A stretch of DNA of 60,876 nucleotides from Bacteroidales bacterium (GTDB taxonomy: Bacteria > Bacteroidota > Bacteroidia > Bacteroidales > UBA932), in the NCBI GenBank assembly GCA_017428035.1, contig JAFRRR010000119.1:1-60876 (forward strand), written 5' to 3'. The notes under the pieces were generated by a model. It was not told the DNA's origin and made no database searches. It was given only the letters and a program-made list of their open reading frames with translations. Position 1 is the stretch's first letter, and each line of letters opens with the position of its first letter. Below are positions 36,878-46,510 of this stretch, piece after piece. Made by a program: the position numbers and the translations under genes.

Positions 36878-38074
36878 CTACTGGGCGGCTTCCAGCCTTG
36901 CAACGCCCTCCATAAGGGAAGCACCGCTGGACTGCGCGCCCATAGAGGCGGTGCCTTCTGTGAAGGTCGTACCCCAGAAATAGTCACAGTACATACGGGG
37001 ATACATCTTGCGGTCAAGATGCTTGTCCAGCGTCTTGGCACATAGCATCAACTTTTCGCGGATGGTCTGCGCGGCACGGATATCCGCCTTGTCGTCCAGC
37101 ACATAATTCACGGCATATGGAATCAGAACCGCCTTGAAAAGGCTTTGGTCCATATCGGTACCTTCGTGGCGCAGCACTCCGGTAGCGGAGTCGGTGCAGC
37201 GGTTGCTGGTGAAAGCATACTGCAGCACCACCCCGGCCTTGTCCATATACGCTTGGTCACCGGTGATGTGATACAGCGCACGGCAGGCCTCGCCCAGAGT
37301 TCCCTGGGTATAGGTCAACGGCGGCTCCTCTGCACGCTCGCTGTCGGGCATATGGTCAATGCAGGCCTTGTACAGCGTCTTGGCGATATCCAGATACTCA
37401 CCCTTGTAAAGATTGTAGAGCTTTGCAGCCACCAGGCACGAAGGGGCGTTGGTGCAGGCATTGAAGTTGGTAACATCCTCCGGACGGTTGGTCCAGGGAA
37501 GCGCCATCCCGCCGCTATAGGAGAGCCTGCGGGGCCAGATATACCTGTCAAACACCTCTTTTGCCGTGTCCTGATACTTGGTGTCGCCGGACACTTCGGT
37601 TATGTGCATCAGTGTGAGGCAAATCCAGGCCATATCGTCGGTCCACACATTGAAGAACCCGCCGTAAGTACCCTCGCCACGGAAATCGCGGTTGTAGTTG
37701 TTGGCGTAGTTTGCGTACCACTTGTCGGCATAGCCGAGATATGTCTCCCTCAGCGACTCGTTGCGCAAGGCGGCATACAGCAGCACATCCAGGGCGTGGG
37801 CCTGCTGCCAGTAGATGTACTGGGAAGAGCGCGCCACGTCATTCGGCGTAGACCAGAAAGTTCCGGTGCTCTTGTCCAGAAAGTTTGCCACCAGCACATT
37901 CGTGCAGGAATCGGCCAGTGCCCCCCACTTGCCATTCTGATCCACTGCCGGGTCAGGATTCACGGGATTGGGCTTGTTGCCGTTTGAAGGATTTATCGGC
38001 TCTATGGCATTGTTGCAGGCACAGGACATCATTATGCCCACAAGTGCAAGCATTATTATTTTTTTCATAGTCAT
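36878..38074 (-). CDS. GH76 endo-alpha-1,6-mannanase (lipoprotein 1)
   Basis: 398-residue lipoprotein (lipobox in MMSCACNN). The alpha/alpha-barrel of GH76 is recognisable, with the paired catalytic aspartates Asp146-Asp147 in WTDDMAW. It cuts the alpha-1,6-mannose backbone of yeast-type mannan at the cell surface. The ATG at 38074 overlaps the upstream stop as TAATG, pointing to translational coupling; a second ATG at 38068 begins the more typical MKK signal. Last gene of the mannan operon, followed by the hairpin at 36789. Confidence 0.9.
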   Translation of the reverse strand: MTMKKIIMLALVGIMMSCACNNAIEPINPSNGNKPNPVNPDPAVDQNGKWGALADSCTNVLVANFLDKSTGTFWSTPNDVARSSQYIYWQQAHALDVLLYAALRNESLRETYLGYADKWYANYANNYNRDFRGEGTYGGFFNVWTDDMAWICLTLMHITEVSGDTKYQDTAKEVFDRYIWPRRLSYSGGMALPWTNRPEDVTNFNACTNAPSCLVAAKLYNLYKGEYLDIAKTLYKACIDHMPDSERAEEPPLTYTQGTLGEACRALYHITGDQAYMDKAGVVLQYAFTSNRCTDSATGVLRHEGTDMDQSLFKAVLIPYAVNYVLDDKADIRAAQTIREKLMLCAKTLDKHLDRKMYPRMYCDYFWGTTFTEGTASMGAQSSGASLMEGVARLEAAQ

Positions 38075-40425
38075 TATCTTGTAACCGGGGGTTTAGATCC
38101 ATTCCAGAAATCTGACGGCTCAGGGCCCATCTCAAGCACCAGCTCGCCGCCGGCAAAAATATCCTTGCGGTAGAGCCAGTTCTGCTCCAGCGGCTGGCCG
38201 TTGAAGGTAGCCGACTGCACGTAATAGTTCTCCGGGCCATTGTTTTCCGCACGGATCACCAGCGTCTTGCCGGTGGCATTGTACGGGCTAAGATGGATGG
38301 TGATCTTGTCAAAGATGGGACTGCCTATCTGGTAGGTAGGCTCCACCGGAGCACCGCCCTGCACATCGAACAGGCCTATGCCGGCAAGCACATACCAGGC
38401 GCCCAGTTGGCCCTGGTCTTCGTCCTGGCCATAGCCATAACCGTGAAGGCCGTCGGTGCCATAGAACTCGTCGCAGATCAGGCGCACCCACTTCTGTGTC
38501 AGATAGGGTTTGCCGGAGAAATTGAACAGCCACGGTTCGTGCAGGCACGGCTGGTTGCCGTGATTGTAGGGGCTGTTGAGGCCGGAAAACGCATAGGTGG
38601 TTTTGCCGCCGCCAAAGATGCTCTTGCGAGCCTCGGTGAAGATGGAATCCAGACGCTGGTTGAAGACGTCGCCGCCCAGACGAGCCTGCAGCGAATCTAT
38701 GTGATGAGGCACGAAGAATGTGTACTGCACGGCATTGCCCTCCTGGAAGCCACGCCACGACTCCAGCGGATCAAAGTTGTCTATGAATGCCCCGCCGGGA
38801 ACGCGCGGACGCACGAGCTTGAGCTCATCGTCAAACACTTTGGCCCAGCCGTCGGAGAGTTCCATCAGTTTCTGATAGTCATCTTCGTGACCCAGCTGCT
38901 TAGCCAGCTGAGCGGTTGCATAAGAGCAGAAACTATATTCCAGAGTGTGGGAAATGGAGAAGGTAGCGCCGCCGGAATGGGCCACGAAGCCGGGGTCAGT
39001 CACGTATGGCACGTATCCGTTCTCTACAAACTGCTGGATGTCCATTTTGCCGGCACCCTCTATGCGGCCTTCCCACTCCAGACAGTCTTTGCGGGCAGCC
39101 GCATACATAGTCTCTATGTCATAGTCGCGGATGCCGCTATTGTAGGCGCCGGCAAAGGCAATGGGGACCATATTGGTACCCACGCCGGATACATATTTGC
39201 TGCAGGCGATGCCGTCGCCCAGCCACCCTGCATCCTTATAGACCAGCAGCTGACCGGCAACCCAGTCGTTGTAGTACTCGGGATAGCAGAGCGCCCAGAG
39301 CGGGGTCAGGTTCCAGTAACCTCCCCAGATGGCGTCGGTGTTGTAGAAGTTGTGAATCGGCTTGCCGTCGGCACCACACTCTATCTGCCCCACGCTGCCG
39401 TCGTTGGCGGGGTAAGCGCCGTTTATGTCGCTTGCCACGCCACGGCCCAGCAATGCGTGATACAATCCGGTGTAGAATTTGACCTTGTCACCCTCTTTGC
39501 CACCCTCGACCTCGAGTTTGCCGAGTGCCTTACGCCACTTGTCCTGAGTCTGCTTGCGGACAGCATCAAAAGTCAGGCTGGCGGCTTCGGCCTCCAGATT
39601 GGCCTTGGCATTTTCTACCGAAGTGAAAGACAGGCCCAGCTTGACTGTGATCGTTCCGGGATTGTCATAGTCAAGAGAAAGGACCGCGCCGGGGCCGGAT
39701 ACCTCAACTGCCGCTGCCCTTTCGCCGCCAACGTGAAATGCAGAAGCGGCGTCGGGAGCCTTGGAGAGTTCTCCGTAGAAATACATACTCACGGTGGCGC
39801 CGGTCTGGTATTTCTTGACATATTCGGGCTCGGTGATGATCCATCCCTGAACGGTGGTGCCTTCTACCTTTGCCCAGGCGTCGCGGACTGCTCCGCTCTC
39901 TCCTTCGCGGGTGCCGACGTTAATCAGGATATGGCCCGGCTCTTTGCCGGCGAAGGTAAATCGCTGGAACCCTACCCTCTCGGTGGCGGTGAGTTCGGCC
40001 TTGACCCCATAATCTTTCAGGATTACGGAATAATATCCGGCCTGGGAAACCTCGTCGGCCTTGTCAAAGGTAGAACGCCACCCGCCGGCTGGGTCTTCCA
40101 GCACGCCGGGTCGTGTCACGGGCTCACCGGTCACCGGCATCAGCGCCAGGCCGCCCACCTGAAACTCGTGGAAGCAGGGGAAGCCGTCAATGGAGGTGTG
40201 GGTATCTTCGTAGCCCACGGCCTCCCAGCCCTGATTGTTGCCGTAGGTGCCGTTGGTAGAAGCACCCAGTTTGGCCATTCCAAAAGGAGTGGCGGCGGGG
40301 GTGAATACAAACCAGCGGCTGTGCACTGTGCCGATATTGGGATTGACATAGTCCAGCACATCTTCTTTGGGGCCGCAGGCGACCGCGCAAAGGAGTGCGA
40401 GGAGGATGACTGAGAGTTTTTTCAT
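38074..40425 (-). CDS. GH92 exo-alpha-mannosidase
   Basis: 783 residues with a lipoprotein-type signal (VACG). The N-terminal beta-sandwich begins with VNPNIGTVHSRWFVFTPAAT and the C-terminal alpha/alpha-barrel contains GYGQDEDQGQLGAWYVLAGI near residue 665, the family block that carries the catalytic acidic residues of calcium-dependent GH92 enzymes (more often written GNDDxGQMSAWY). GH92 enzymes release mannose from alpha-1,2, -1,3 or other alpha-linked side chains; linkage preference cannot be read here. It lies between two GH76 genes (3 bases after one, 1-base overlap with the next). Confidence 0.93.
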   Translation of the reverse strand: MKKLSVILLALLCAVACGPKEDVLDYVNPNIGTVHSRWFVFTPAATPFGMAKLGASTNGTYGNNQGWEAVGYEDTHTSIDGFPCFHEFQVGGLALMPVTGEPVTRPGVLEDPAGGWRSTFDKADEVSQAGYYSVILKDYGVKAELTATERVGFQRFTFAGKEPGHILINVGTREGESGAVRDAWAKVEGTTVQGWIITEPEYVKKYQTGATVSMYFYGELSKAPDAASAFHVGGERAAAVEVSGPGAVLSLDYDNPGTITVKLGLSFTSVENAKANLEAEAASLTFDAVRKQTQDKWRKALGKLEVEGGKEGDKVKFYTGLYHALLGRGVASDINGAYPANDGSVGQIECGADGKPIHNFYNTDAIWGGYWNLTPLWALCYPEYYNDWVAGQLLVYKDAGWLGDGIACSKYVSGVGTNMVPIAFAGAYNSGIRDYDIETMYAAARKDCLEWEGRIEGAGKMDIQQFVENGYVPYVTDPGFVAHSGGATFSISHTLEYSFCSYATAQLAKQLGHEDDYQKLMELSDGWAKVFDDELKLVRPRVPGGAFIDNFDPLESWRGFQEGNAVQYTFFVPHHIDSLQARLGGDVFNQRLDSIFTEARKSIFGGGKTTYAFSGLNSPYNHGNQPCLHEPWLFNFSGKPYLTQKWVRLICDEFYGTDGLHGYGYGQDEDQGQLGAWYVLAGIGLFDVQGGAPVEPTYQIGSPIFDKITIHLSPYNATGKTLVIRAENNGPENYYVQSATFNGQPLEQNWLYRKDIFAGGELVLEMGPEPSDFWNGSKPPVTR

Positions 40426-40428
40426 ATT

Positions 40429-41661
40429 CTATTTGTGTTCTTTTTTATAAATGGCCACTGCGCCCAGCGACTCCAGAGCCGCATCTTGCATCAGCAGGCT
40501 CTTGTCGCGGTCGGCGTTGGCCTTACCGGTCCAGTTCTCGTAGAATAGGCCGTTGTCCTTTCTGCCGCTCTTCCAAGCCTTCTCCAGATTGGAGATGAAG
40601 ACCTCTATATAGCTGGAGCACTTGGAATAATCGGGTTCAAGTTCCATATAGGCCCTGATGAGCTTCACTGTAAACCAGGGGTCGTTGAGAGGATAGCACA
40701 AGGGAATGCCCTCGCGGCTGCGGACATAATAGTTGTAAGCACCGTCGGCGGTGGCGATAGCCTCGTCCAGATAGTGTTTCTCTCCTGTGATGTGATACAG
40801 GCGGGTGCCTGCGGCAATCATAGCGCCGGAGTTGTAGGTCCACTTGGTTTTGTTGATGTTACCGTCGGCATTGCGGTCGTTCCAGTAGGTGTTGTCGTCG
40901 GGGTCGCGCAGGTTGGCGTATTCCCAGGTGTACAGCCTTTTGGCAAAGTCCAGGACAGCCGCCTTCTCTGCCTGAGGGCAGACATCGTAGTAGCTCAACA
41001 AGAACCATTGTGCATAGCCGTTGGCGCAGGCGGGCTTGTTGCTGTCGCCGTTGCCGGGCTTGTTTTTCTGGCCTTCGCACCACCAGAGTGCGCCGCCCAG
41101 CGTATTGTCTTCTCCAGAAAGGAGAAAGTTGACTATCTGTGCGCAACGCTCCAGGTAGACATTGTCGCCAAGCTGCTTGTAGGCCTCCACCAGGTTGATG
41201 CCGATGATGGAATTGTCGTCGTAGAAGCGGTCACCGCTGCCATTCTTGCCATCGGTCTGGGAACCATAGCCACCCACATTCACACCGCCTGAAGGACGCC
41301 AGTATGCCTGATACTGGTCTATCTTGGCTTTGTAATTGACATCGTAGCCCAGTTTGTTCAAAAGGGCAAGGCCGGACATCAAACCGTCGTAGGGCCAGAG
41401 AAATGAAGCGGACAGGTCGCCGTTCCCCTTGGGATAATTCTCGTTGTAGAAGCCGGCGGTGGCGCCGGAAGTGATGCCGTAGAGATGTTCAATAGCCTGA
41501 AATGTCTCATAGGCACGTTCGTGCCACACTACCGACTGCTGGTTGCCGCCTCCGCCACCATTACCCCCGTTTCCGGGGGTATATGGTTCCTTGGAGGGGT
41601 CACTGCACGCACACGAGCACAGCACAAGTGCGAGAAGAATTGATAACCAGTTGATCTTCAT
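40429..41661 (-). CDS. GH76 endo-alpha-1,6-mannanase (lipoprotein 2)
   Basis: 410-residue lipoprotein (SCACSD) with a glycine-rich linker after the anchor (GNGGNGGGGGNQQ), which would hold the enzyme away from the membrane. GH76 catalytic pair Asp148-Asp149 in FYDDNSI; later GGALWWCEGQ matches the family. It is clearly diverged from the other GH76 of the operon, so the two probably cut different stretches of the mannan or act in different compartments. Eight bases after the SusE/F-like gene. Confidence 0.92.
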   Translation of the reverse strand: MKINWLSILLALVLCSCACSDPSKEPYTPGNGGNGGGGGNQQSVVWHERAYETFQAIEHLYGITSGATAGFYNENYPKGNGDLSASFLWPYDGLMSGLALLNKLGYDVNYKAKIDQYQAYWRPSGGVNVGGYGSQTDGKNGSGDRFYDDNSIIGINLVEAYKQLGDNVYLERCAQIVNFLLSGEDNTLGGALWWCEGQKNKPGNGDSNKPACANGYAQWFLLSYYDVCPQAEKAAVLDFAKRLYTWEYANLRDPDDNTYWNDRNADGNINKTKWTYNSGAMIAAGTRLYHITGEKHYLDEAIATADGAYNYYVRSREGIPLCYPLNDPWFTVKLIRAYMELEPDYSKCSSYIEVFISNLEKAWKSGRKDNGLFYENWTGKANADRDKSLLMQDAALESLGAVAIYKKEHK

Positions 41662-41669
41662 AAACGTCG

Positions 41670-44600
41670 TTATTCACGTGCAGAGAAATTGGAGAAGTTG
41701 TGCCACATATGGCCGTCGGCATCTATCCAGAGCTCTACGGTGAAGTTGTGCTGGTCGCAGTCGGTGGGAGCCTTCCAGAGGTGGTCCCACTGGCCCTGGC
41801 CTGCAAACTCGTTAAGTTCGCGGATCTCGCTGCGGCCATCGCTCACGGTTGCCCGGTTTTCAGCGTCGCCGCTGTCGGGACGGCCCCAGGTGTAGTTCTC
41901 GCCGTCAAGAGTCAGATAGAATGAGTAACGCTCTTCGCCGTTGGCTGCGCACCAGTCCCAACCACGGTAGAACTCTACATATGTGTCGCCGCGGAACTTG
42001 CCGCCGCCCACATACTTGAGCACGCTGCCGGGGTATGAGTGAGGTCTGTCAGCCGCCCAGGTAAGGGTTATGTCACTCAGGGTGATACGCTTCACGGTCT
42101 TGGTGTTGAAGTCCACTATCATACGTTCGCCGGCTTCGGCGGGTGTAGGAGTCACGGAGCCCTTGTTGTTGCCTTCGCAAAGAGTCTCGGCACCGCTTAT
42201 GAAATACTGGTAGCCGTCGCCTGTGAAGTAGATTTCACCGCTTCCGATGGCTGTTGCGTAGAGCACGAACACGCCGTCTGCAGTCTTATATAGCTGCTGG
42301 CCGTCTACCTCGGCACCGGCACCGTGAATTTCAAGGGATGCAGGGATATGCTCCACATCGGTGGCCATAGGCGAGAAGTTAGAGAAGTTCTGCCACATAG
42401 TGCCATCGTTATCGAACCAGATCTCAACGTCAAAGTTCTGCTTGTCGCAGTCGGTGGGAGCCTTCCAGAGGTGATCCCACTGGCCCTGGCCTGCAAATTC
42501 CACGAGCTTGCGGACCTCGCTGCGGCCGTCGCTCATAGTGGCGCGGTTTTCGGCGTCGCCGTCATCGGGACGGCCCCAGGTGCACTTCTCGCCGTCGATA
42601 GTCACGTAGAACGAGTAGCGCTCCTCGCCGTTGGCTGCGCACCAGTCCCAGCCGCGGTAGAACTCAACGGTGGTATTGCCGCGGAACTTGCCGCCGCCCA
42701 CATACTTGAGCACGCCGCCGGGGTATGAGTGAGGACTGTCAGCCGCCCAGGTAAGGGTGATGTCGTTCAGAGGAGTGCGTTTAACCTCGCGGGTAAGGAA
42801 GTTGAGGGTGATGCGCTCTGCCTCGCCGGCTGCGGTGGCAGTGATGCTCTGGCTCTTTTCGCCCTCAGTCAACAGGCCTTCGGTATTGATGTAATACTGA
42901 TAGCCGTCACCGCTGGTAAAGAAGATGTCGCCGTCTTTGAGCGCGGTTGCACCAAGGCGGAAGATGCCCTCGCCGATCTTTGCCAGAGGCTGGCCTGCAG
43001 TTTCTGCTGCGGAACCTCCTATGGTAAGGGTAGCGGGTACGTGCTGGACGCCCTCGGAGAGAGGAACGATATTGGAGATGGTGTAGCTCAGGGAGCCGTC
43101 TGCTGCGATGGTCAGAGTCACGTCAAATGTGCTGGACTCGGTCTCGGAAGCGAGTTTCCAGAGGTGACTCCACTGATCCTGGCCTGCGAATTCTGCCAGA
43201 GGCAGAGTGTAAGTGCCGTCGTCGCCAACTGCAGGACGGTTCTCCGCGTCACCGTCGTCGGGACGACCCCAGGTGTAGGGATCCTCACCAATGGTCAGAT
43301 AGAACGAGAAACGCTCTTCGGGCCAGCCAAAGCCTGTATAGAATGCAGGAACCCTGACACTCTCTGCCTTGAAGATGCCGCCTCCGCGATAAGAGAGGAC
43401 ACCGTTCTCGAGAGGCTGCTGGTTGTAGCCCCAGGTCATTGCCACTTCGCCTATCTGGGCGCGTGTAACTGTCTGCTCGTTGAAGTTGACAATCAGGCGC
43501 TCGATAGTGCCTTCGGGTGTAGCGGAGAAGTTGGTCATATTCTCGCCCTGTACAATTGCACCGCTACTTGCATAGTAAACGTGGCCGTCACCTTCGAAGA
43601 ATACGCTGCCGCCGTTGAAAGATGTGAACGGAAGAGAGAACACGCCGTCGCTCACCTTATCCAGCGTCTTGCCTGTATCAGCGCAGCCTTCTCCCTTGAT
43701 AACGAGGCTGGCAGGGATATCCTGCACGCCGCCGCTGGGGATGGGGTCGCCGGGGTTGTAGCGCTGGATGTTGGTGAATTCGTGGTAGAACTTGTTGTCT
43801 TTGTTGGTGTATATAACCATATCGAATATCTTGCCCTCGACCTCCTCGGGGAACTTGAAGGGACCGTGGCCCCAGTCGGGACGGCCTTCGTATTCAGCCA
43901 GTTCAAAGTATTCGATGCCGTAGTCGATGCTGGGGCGGGTTGCGCCGTAGCTGCTGTCGGTGGTGCTCCACTCACAGTCGCGTCCGTCTACACTTACATA
44001 AATAGTGTAGCGCTCTTCGCCTGTGGCTGCACACCAGTCCCAGCCGCGGAAGAACTCTTCTATGACCATACTGGTGGCCTTGAAGATGCCCTGTCCCACA
44101 TACGAAACGGTGGTGTTATAGATGGGATATTCGCCATCGTTAAGCCATTTGCAAGCGCAAGGGTATACGCTCAGGCCGCTGATAGCCTCTATCTTGACAC
44201 TCAGGGAGTTGAAGTCAACGGTGATTCTGTTGGCCTCGCCCATACCAGAAGCGGAAACCCTGGCACTGCCCTCCCCTTCCATAATCTTGTTGGAAGAGTT
44301 GAAGTAGTACAGGCCGCCGGTCTCGTCGTCGCTCTTGAAATAGATTTCACCTGCATCCAGGCGGGTGTAGATCTGGTATACGCCTTCCTTTACAATGCGG
44401 AATTCACGGCCTTCTACCTCTCCTGAGGCTTTGGCGCCGGAACCCATAAGGAAGAGAGCCTTGGGGAAGGCGTCGATGCCTTCACCGCGGGCCACCTTAA
44501 TGGTGTTATGGCCATCGTACATTTGGGAATCACCGCCCTTTGCAGCGCGCACGGTCCAGATAAGTTCGCCGCTCTCGCCAGTTTTGATGCCGGCCTTGCG

Positions 44601-44915
44601 GGCTATTGCATTGAGTTCAGCGTGGCTCAGCGTCAGCTGGGACTTGGCACCCTGGTCGCTCTTGAGAACTTCAACGGGATTGGAGAAATCACCGCCGGGC
44701 ACATCAAAGAGAACCTCGTAGAGCACTACTCCACCGTCAGCTGCGCCGCCGCCGGCCCAACTGAGCACGACGCGGTCAGAAGAGGTGACATCAAGGGCCA
44801 CCGATGCGGGAGAGTCAAGGGATGTAGGCATATTGAACAGAGTGTTCAACTCGTACTTGGGCTGGCATCCCGCAAAGAGCAATATTATTGCGAATATTGA
44901 AAGTATCTTTTTCAT
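41670..44915 (-). CDS. Large SusE/SusF-like glycan-binding lipoprotein with four repeats
   Basis: 1081-residue lipoprotein (lipobox FAGC, Cys17), several hundred residues longer than typical SusE/F proteins. A SusE fibronectin-like domain (about 24-130, LSHAELNAIARKAGI) is followed by four copies of a ~230-residue module, each with a PASLxIxG strand, a YVGGGKFR/GIFKA strand, a GWDWCAATGEERY-type aromatic core and an (A)GQGQWDHLWKAP-type strand. The two C-terminal copies are nearly identical at DNA level (offset 690 bases), the third is offset 693 and more diverged, the first the most. Modules are probably alpha-mannan-binding sites displayed in series at the surface. Lies between SusD (6 bases) and GH76 (8 bases). 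Confidence 0.88.
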   Translation of the reverse strand: MKKILSIFAIILLFAGCQPKYELNTLFNMPTSLDSPASVALDVTSSDRVVLSWAGGGAADGGVVLYEVLFDVPGGDFSNPVEVLKSDQGAKSQLTLSHAELNAIARKAGIKTGESGELIWTVRAAKGGDSQMYDGHNTIKVARGEGIDAFPKALFLMGSGAKASGEVEGREFRIVKEGVYQIYTRLDAGEIYFKSDDETGGLYYFNSSNKIMEGEGSARVSASGMGEANRITVDFNSLSVKIEAISGLSVYPCACKWLNDGEYPIYNTTVSYVGQGIFKATSMVIEEFFRGWDWCAATGEERYTIYVSVDGRDCEWSTTDSSYGATRPSIDYGIEYFELAEYEGRPDWGHGPFKFPEEVEGKIFDMVIYTNKDNKFYHEFTNIQRYNPGDPIPSGGVQDIPASLVIKGEGCADTGKTLDKVSDGVFSLPFTSFNGGSVFFEGDGHVYYASSGAIVQGENMTNFSATPEGTIERLIVNFNEQTVTRAQIGEVAMTWGYNQQPLENGVLSYRGGGIFKAESVRVPAFYTGFGWPEERFSFYLTIGEDPYTWGRPDDGDAENRPAVGDDGTYTLPLAEFAGQDQWSHLWKLASETESSTFDVTLTIAADGSLSYTISNIVPLSEGVQHVPATLTIGGSAAETAGQPLAKIGEGIFRLGATALKDGDIFFTSGDGYQYYINTEGLLTEGEKSQSITATAAGEAERITLNFLTREVKRTPLNDITLTWAADSPHSYPGGVLKYVGGGKFRGNTTVEFYRGWDWCAANGEERYSFYVTIDGEKCTWGRPDDGDAENRATMSDGRSEVRKLVEFAGQGQWDHLWKAPTDCDKQNFDVEIWFDNDGTMWQNFSNFSPMATDVEHIPASLEIHGAGAEVDGQQLYKTADGVFVLYATAIGSGEIYFTGDGYQYFISGAETLCEGNNKGSVTPTPAEAGERMIVDFNTKTVKRITLSDITLTWAADRPHSYPGSVLKYVGGGKFRGDTYVEFYRGWDWCAANGEERYSFYLTLDGENYTWGRPDSGDAENRATVSDGRSEIRELNEFAGQGQWDHLWKAPTDCDQHNFTVELWIDADGHMWHNFSNFSARE

Positions 44916-44921
44916 AATCTC

Positions 44922-46496
44922 TTACCAATTAGGGTTCTGATCAAGACTTTTGTTAGTGAGGTCGCGCTCTTTCTGAGGGATGGGCCACAGATAGTGCTTT
45001 GCAGCATCAAACTGGCGCTGCTCTATGCGCACGAACCCGTTGTCGGTTCCGACAGTCTCGCCGGTGTACATACCGTGGCACCAGCCGTTGAGCACGGTCT
45101 CGGCAGTTTTCCAGCGGATGATGTCGGTACGCCTCTGGCCTTCGAATGCCAGCTCGCAGCGACGTTCGTTACGAACGATCTCTTTGAGGTTGCTGCCCGA
45201 AGGGAAGCTGAGGGCACCTGCATCGGTAAAGCCTGCACGCTCGCGGATGGGGCGGATGGTCGCATTCCAAACAGCCTCGGAAAGAGTTCCAAGCTCTGCG
45301 TGTGCCTCGGCATTCATAAGGAGCACGTCGGCATAGCGGATCAGGATTGCGTTAAGGCCTGACTGAAGGGTGAGCCTGTAGGTATTGTCCCACCACTTGC
45401 GGATATAGTAACCGGTAGGGGTCACGTCAGAAGTAGAGTTGAAGGCGTCGCGTCCGTTCCAGTCGGGCTCGACCAGAGTACCGTCAGCCATAGTATAATA
45501 ATTGCCGGGGTACATCACGGTAGCTGCCAGACGGGGGTCGCGGTCTTTCCAGGGGTTGGAAGCCTCATAGCCGCTGCCGGCCTCGTCTATAGCCTTGCCG
45601 TTAAGCATTATATAACTGTCCACCAGAGATTTGAGCGGAGCCAGATTGGAATAGCCGCCCATAGACGGGGGAACGGTGTTATACATAATGTTGTGCTCGC
45701 GGTTTACAGGCATATACTGGTTGGCGAACATAATCTCGCTGCAAGTCTCGGCAGTTGCCTCGAACAAGCCTTCGTAAGAGGGGTAAAGTTTGATGCCGCT
45801 GTCGGAGATGATTTCGGCAGTGATGTCGCGCACCTTATCCCATTTGGCATCGAACAGATAGAGCTTGGCAAGGATGGCCTTGGCTGCCCATTTGGTCATA
45901 CGGCCCTGCTCGGCACCGGAATAGGAACCGGGAAGCACATCGCCCTCAAGCGCTGCGTTTATGTCGGTCTCGATGCGGCCGACTGTCTGAGCGGCAGTCT
46001 CGCGGGTGGCAACGCGGCTTTCGGCAATGCTGATGGGCTTGTCAAAGTAAGGCACGCCGCCGAAGTGGATATAGAGTTCATAGTAGTGGTAAGCTCGAAG
46101 TGCCTTTGCCTCTGCTATATAACGGGCCTTGAGGTCGGCTGCAAGACCGGGCACCTTGTCTATGTTATTAAGCAGCTCGTTGCACTGGCGGATGCCTGCA
46201 AAATGATGGTTCCATACATCATATACATAGCCTTCGCTGGTGCCGTACTTGCCGTTGCCGATGGCCTGGTTCTGGCCGCCCTTGACATAGGCATTGTCGG
46301 TCATACCGTCGCCATAGACTACTTCGTACATATCGGGAAGTGATGTGTAGCAACTGTTCAGCGCACTGAGTGCAGCATTGGGATCTTCACTCCAGAAGGT
46401 CAGGTCGGTCTCACTATTGTAAGGAGCCGTGTCCAGAGGCACGCAAGCGCAGAAGAGGAGAGCGAAAACGCTTAAGGAAAGTATTATCTTTTTCAT
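44922..46496 (-). CDS. SusD/RagB-type glycan-binding lipoprotein (PUL 2)
   Basis: 524-residue surface lipoprotein (lipobox CAC, Cys18). SusD signatures: AEAKALRAYHYYELYIHFGG, LIRYADVLLMNAEAHAELG, RNERRCELAFEGQRRTDIIR and the closing LWPIPQKERDLTNKSL..NPNW. Partner of the SusC encoded 14 bases upstream in the same operon. Confidence 0.96.
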   Translation of the reverse strand: MKKIILSLSVFALLFCACVPLDTAPYNSETDLTFWSEDPNAALSALNSCYTSLPDMYEVVYGDGMTDNAYVKGGQNQAIGNGKYGTSEGYVYDVWNHHFAGIRQCNELLNNIDKVPGLAADLKARYIAEAKALRAYHYYELYIHFGGVPYFDKPISIAESRVATRETAAQTVGRIETDINAALEGDVLPGSYSGAEQGRMTKWAAKAILAKLYLFDAKWDKVRDITAEIISDSGIKLYPSYEGLFEATAETCSEIMFANQYMPVNREHNIMYNTVPPSMGGYSNLAPLKSLVDSYIMLNGKAIDEAGSGYEASNPWKDRDPRLAATVMYPGNYYTMADGTLVEPDWNGRDAFNSTSDVTPTGYYIRKWWDNTYRLTLQSGLNAILIRYADVLLMNAEAHAELGTLSEAVWNATIRPIRERAGFTDAGALSFPSGSNLKEIVRNERRCELAFEGQRRTDIIRWKTAETVLNGWCHGMYTGETVGTDNGFVRIEQRQFDAAKHYLWPIPQKERDLTNKSLDQNPNW

Positions 46497-46510
46497 AACT
46501 GTTGCCTCCT

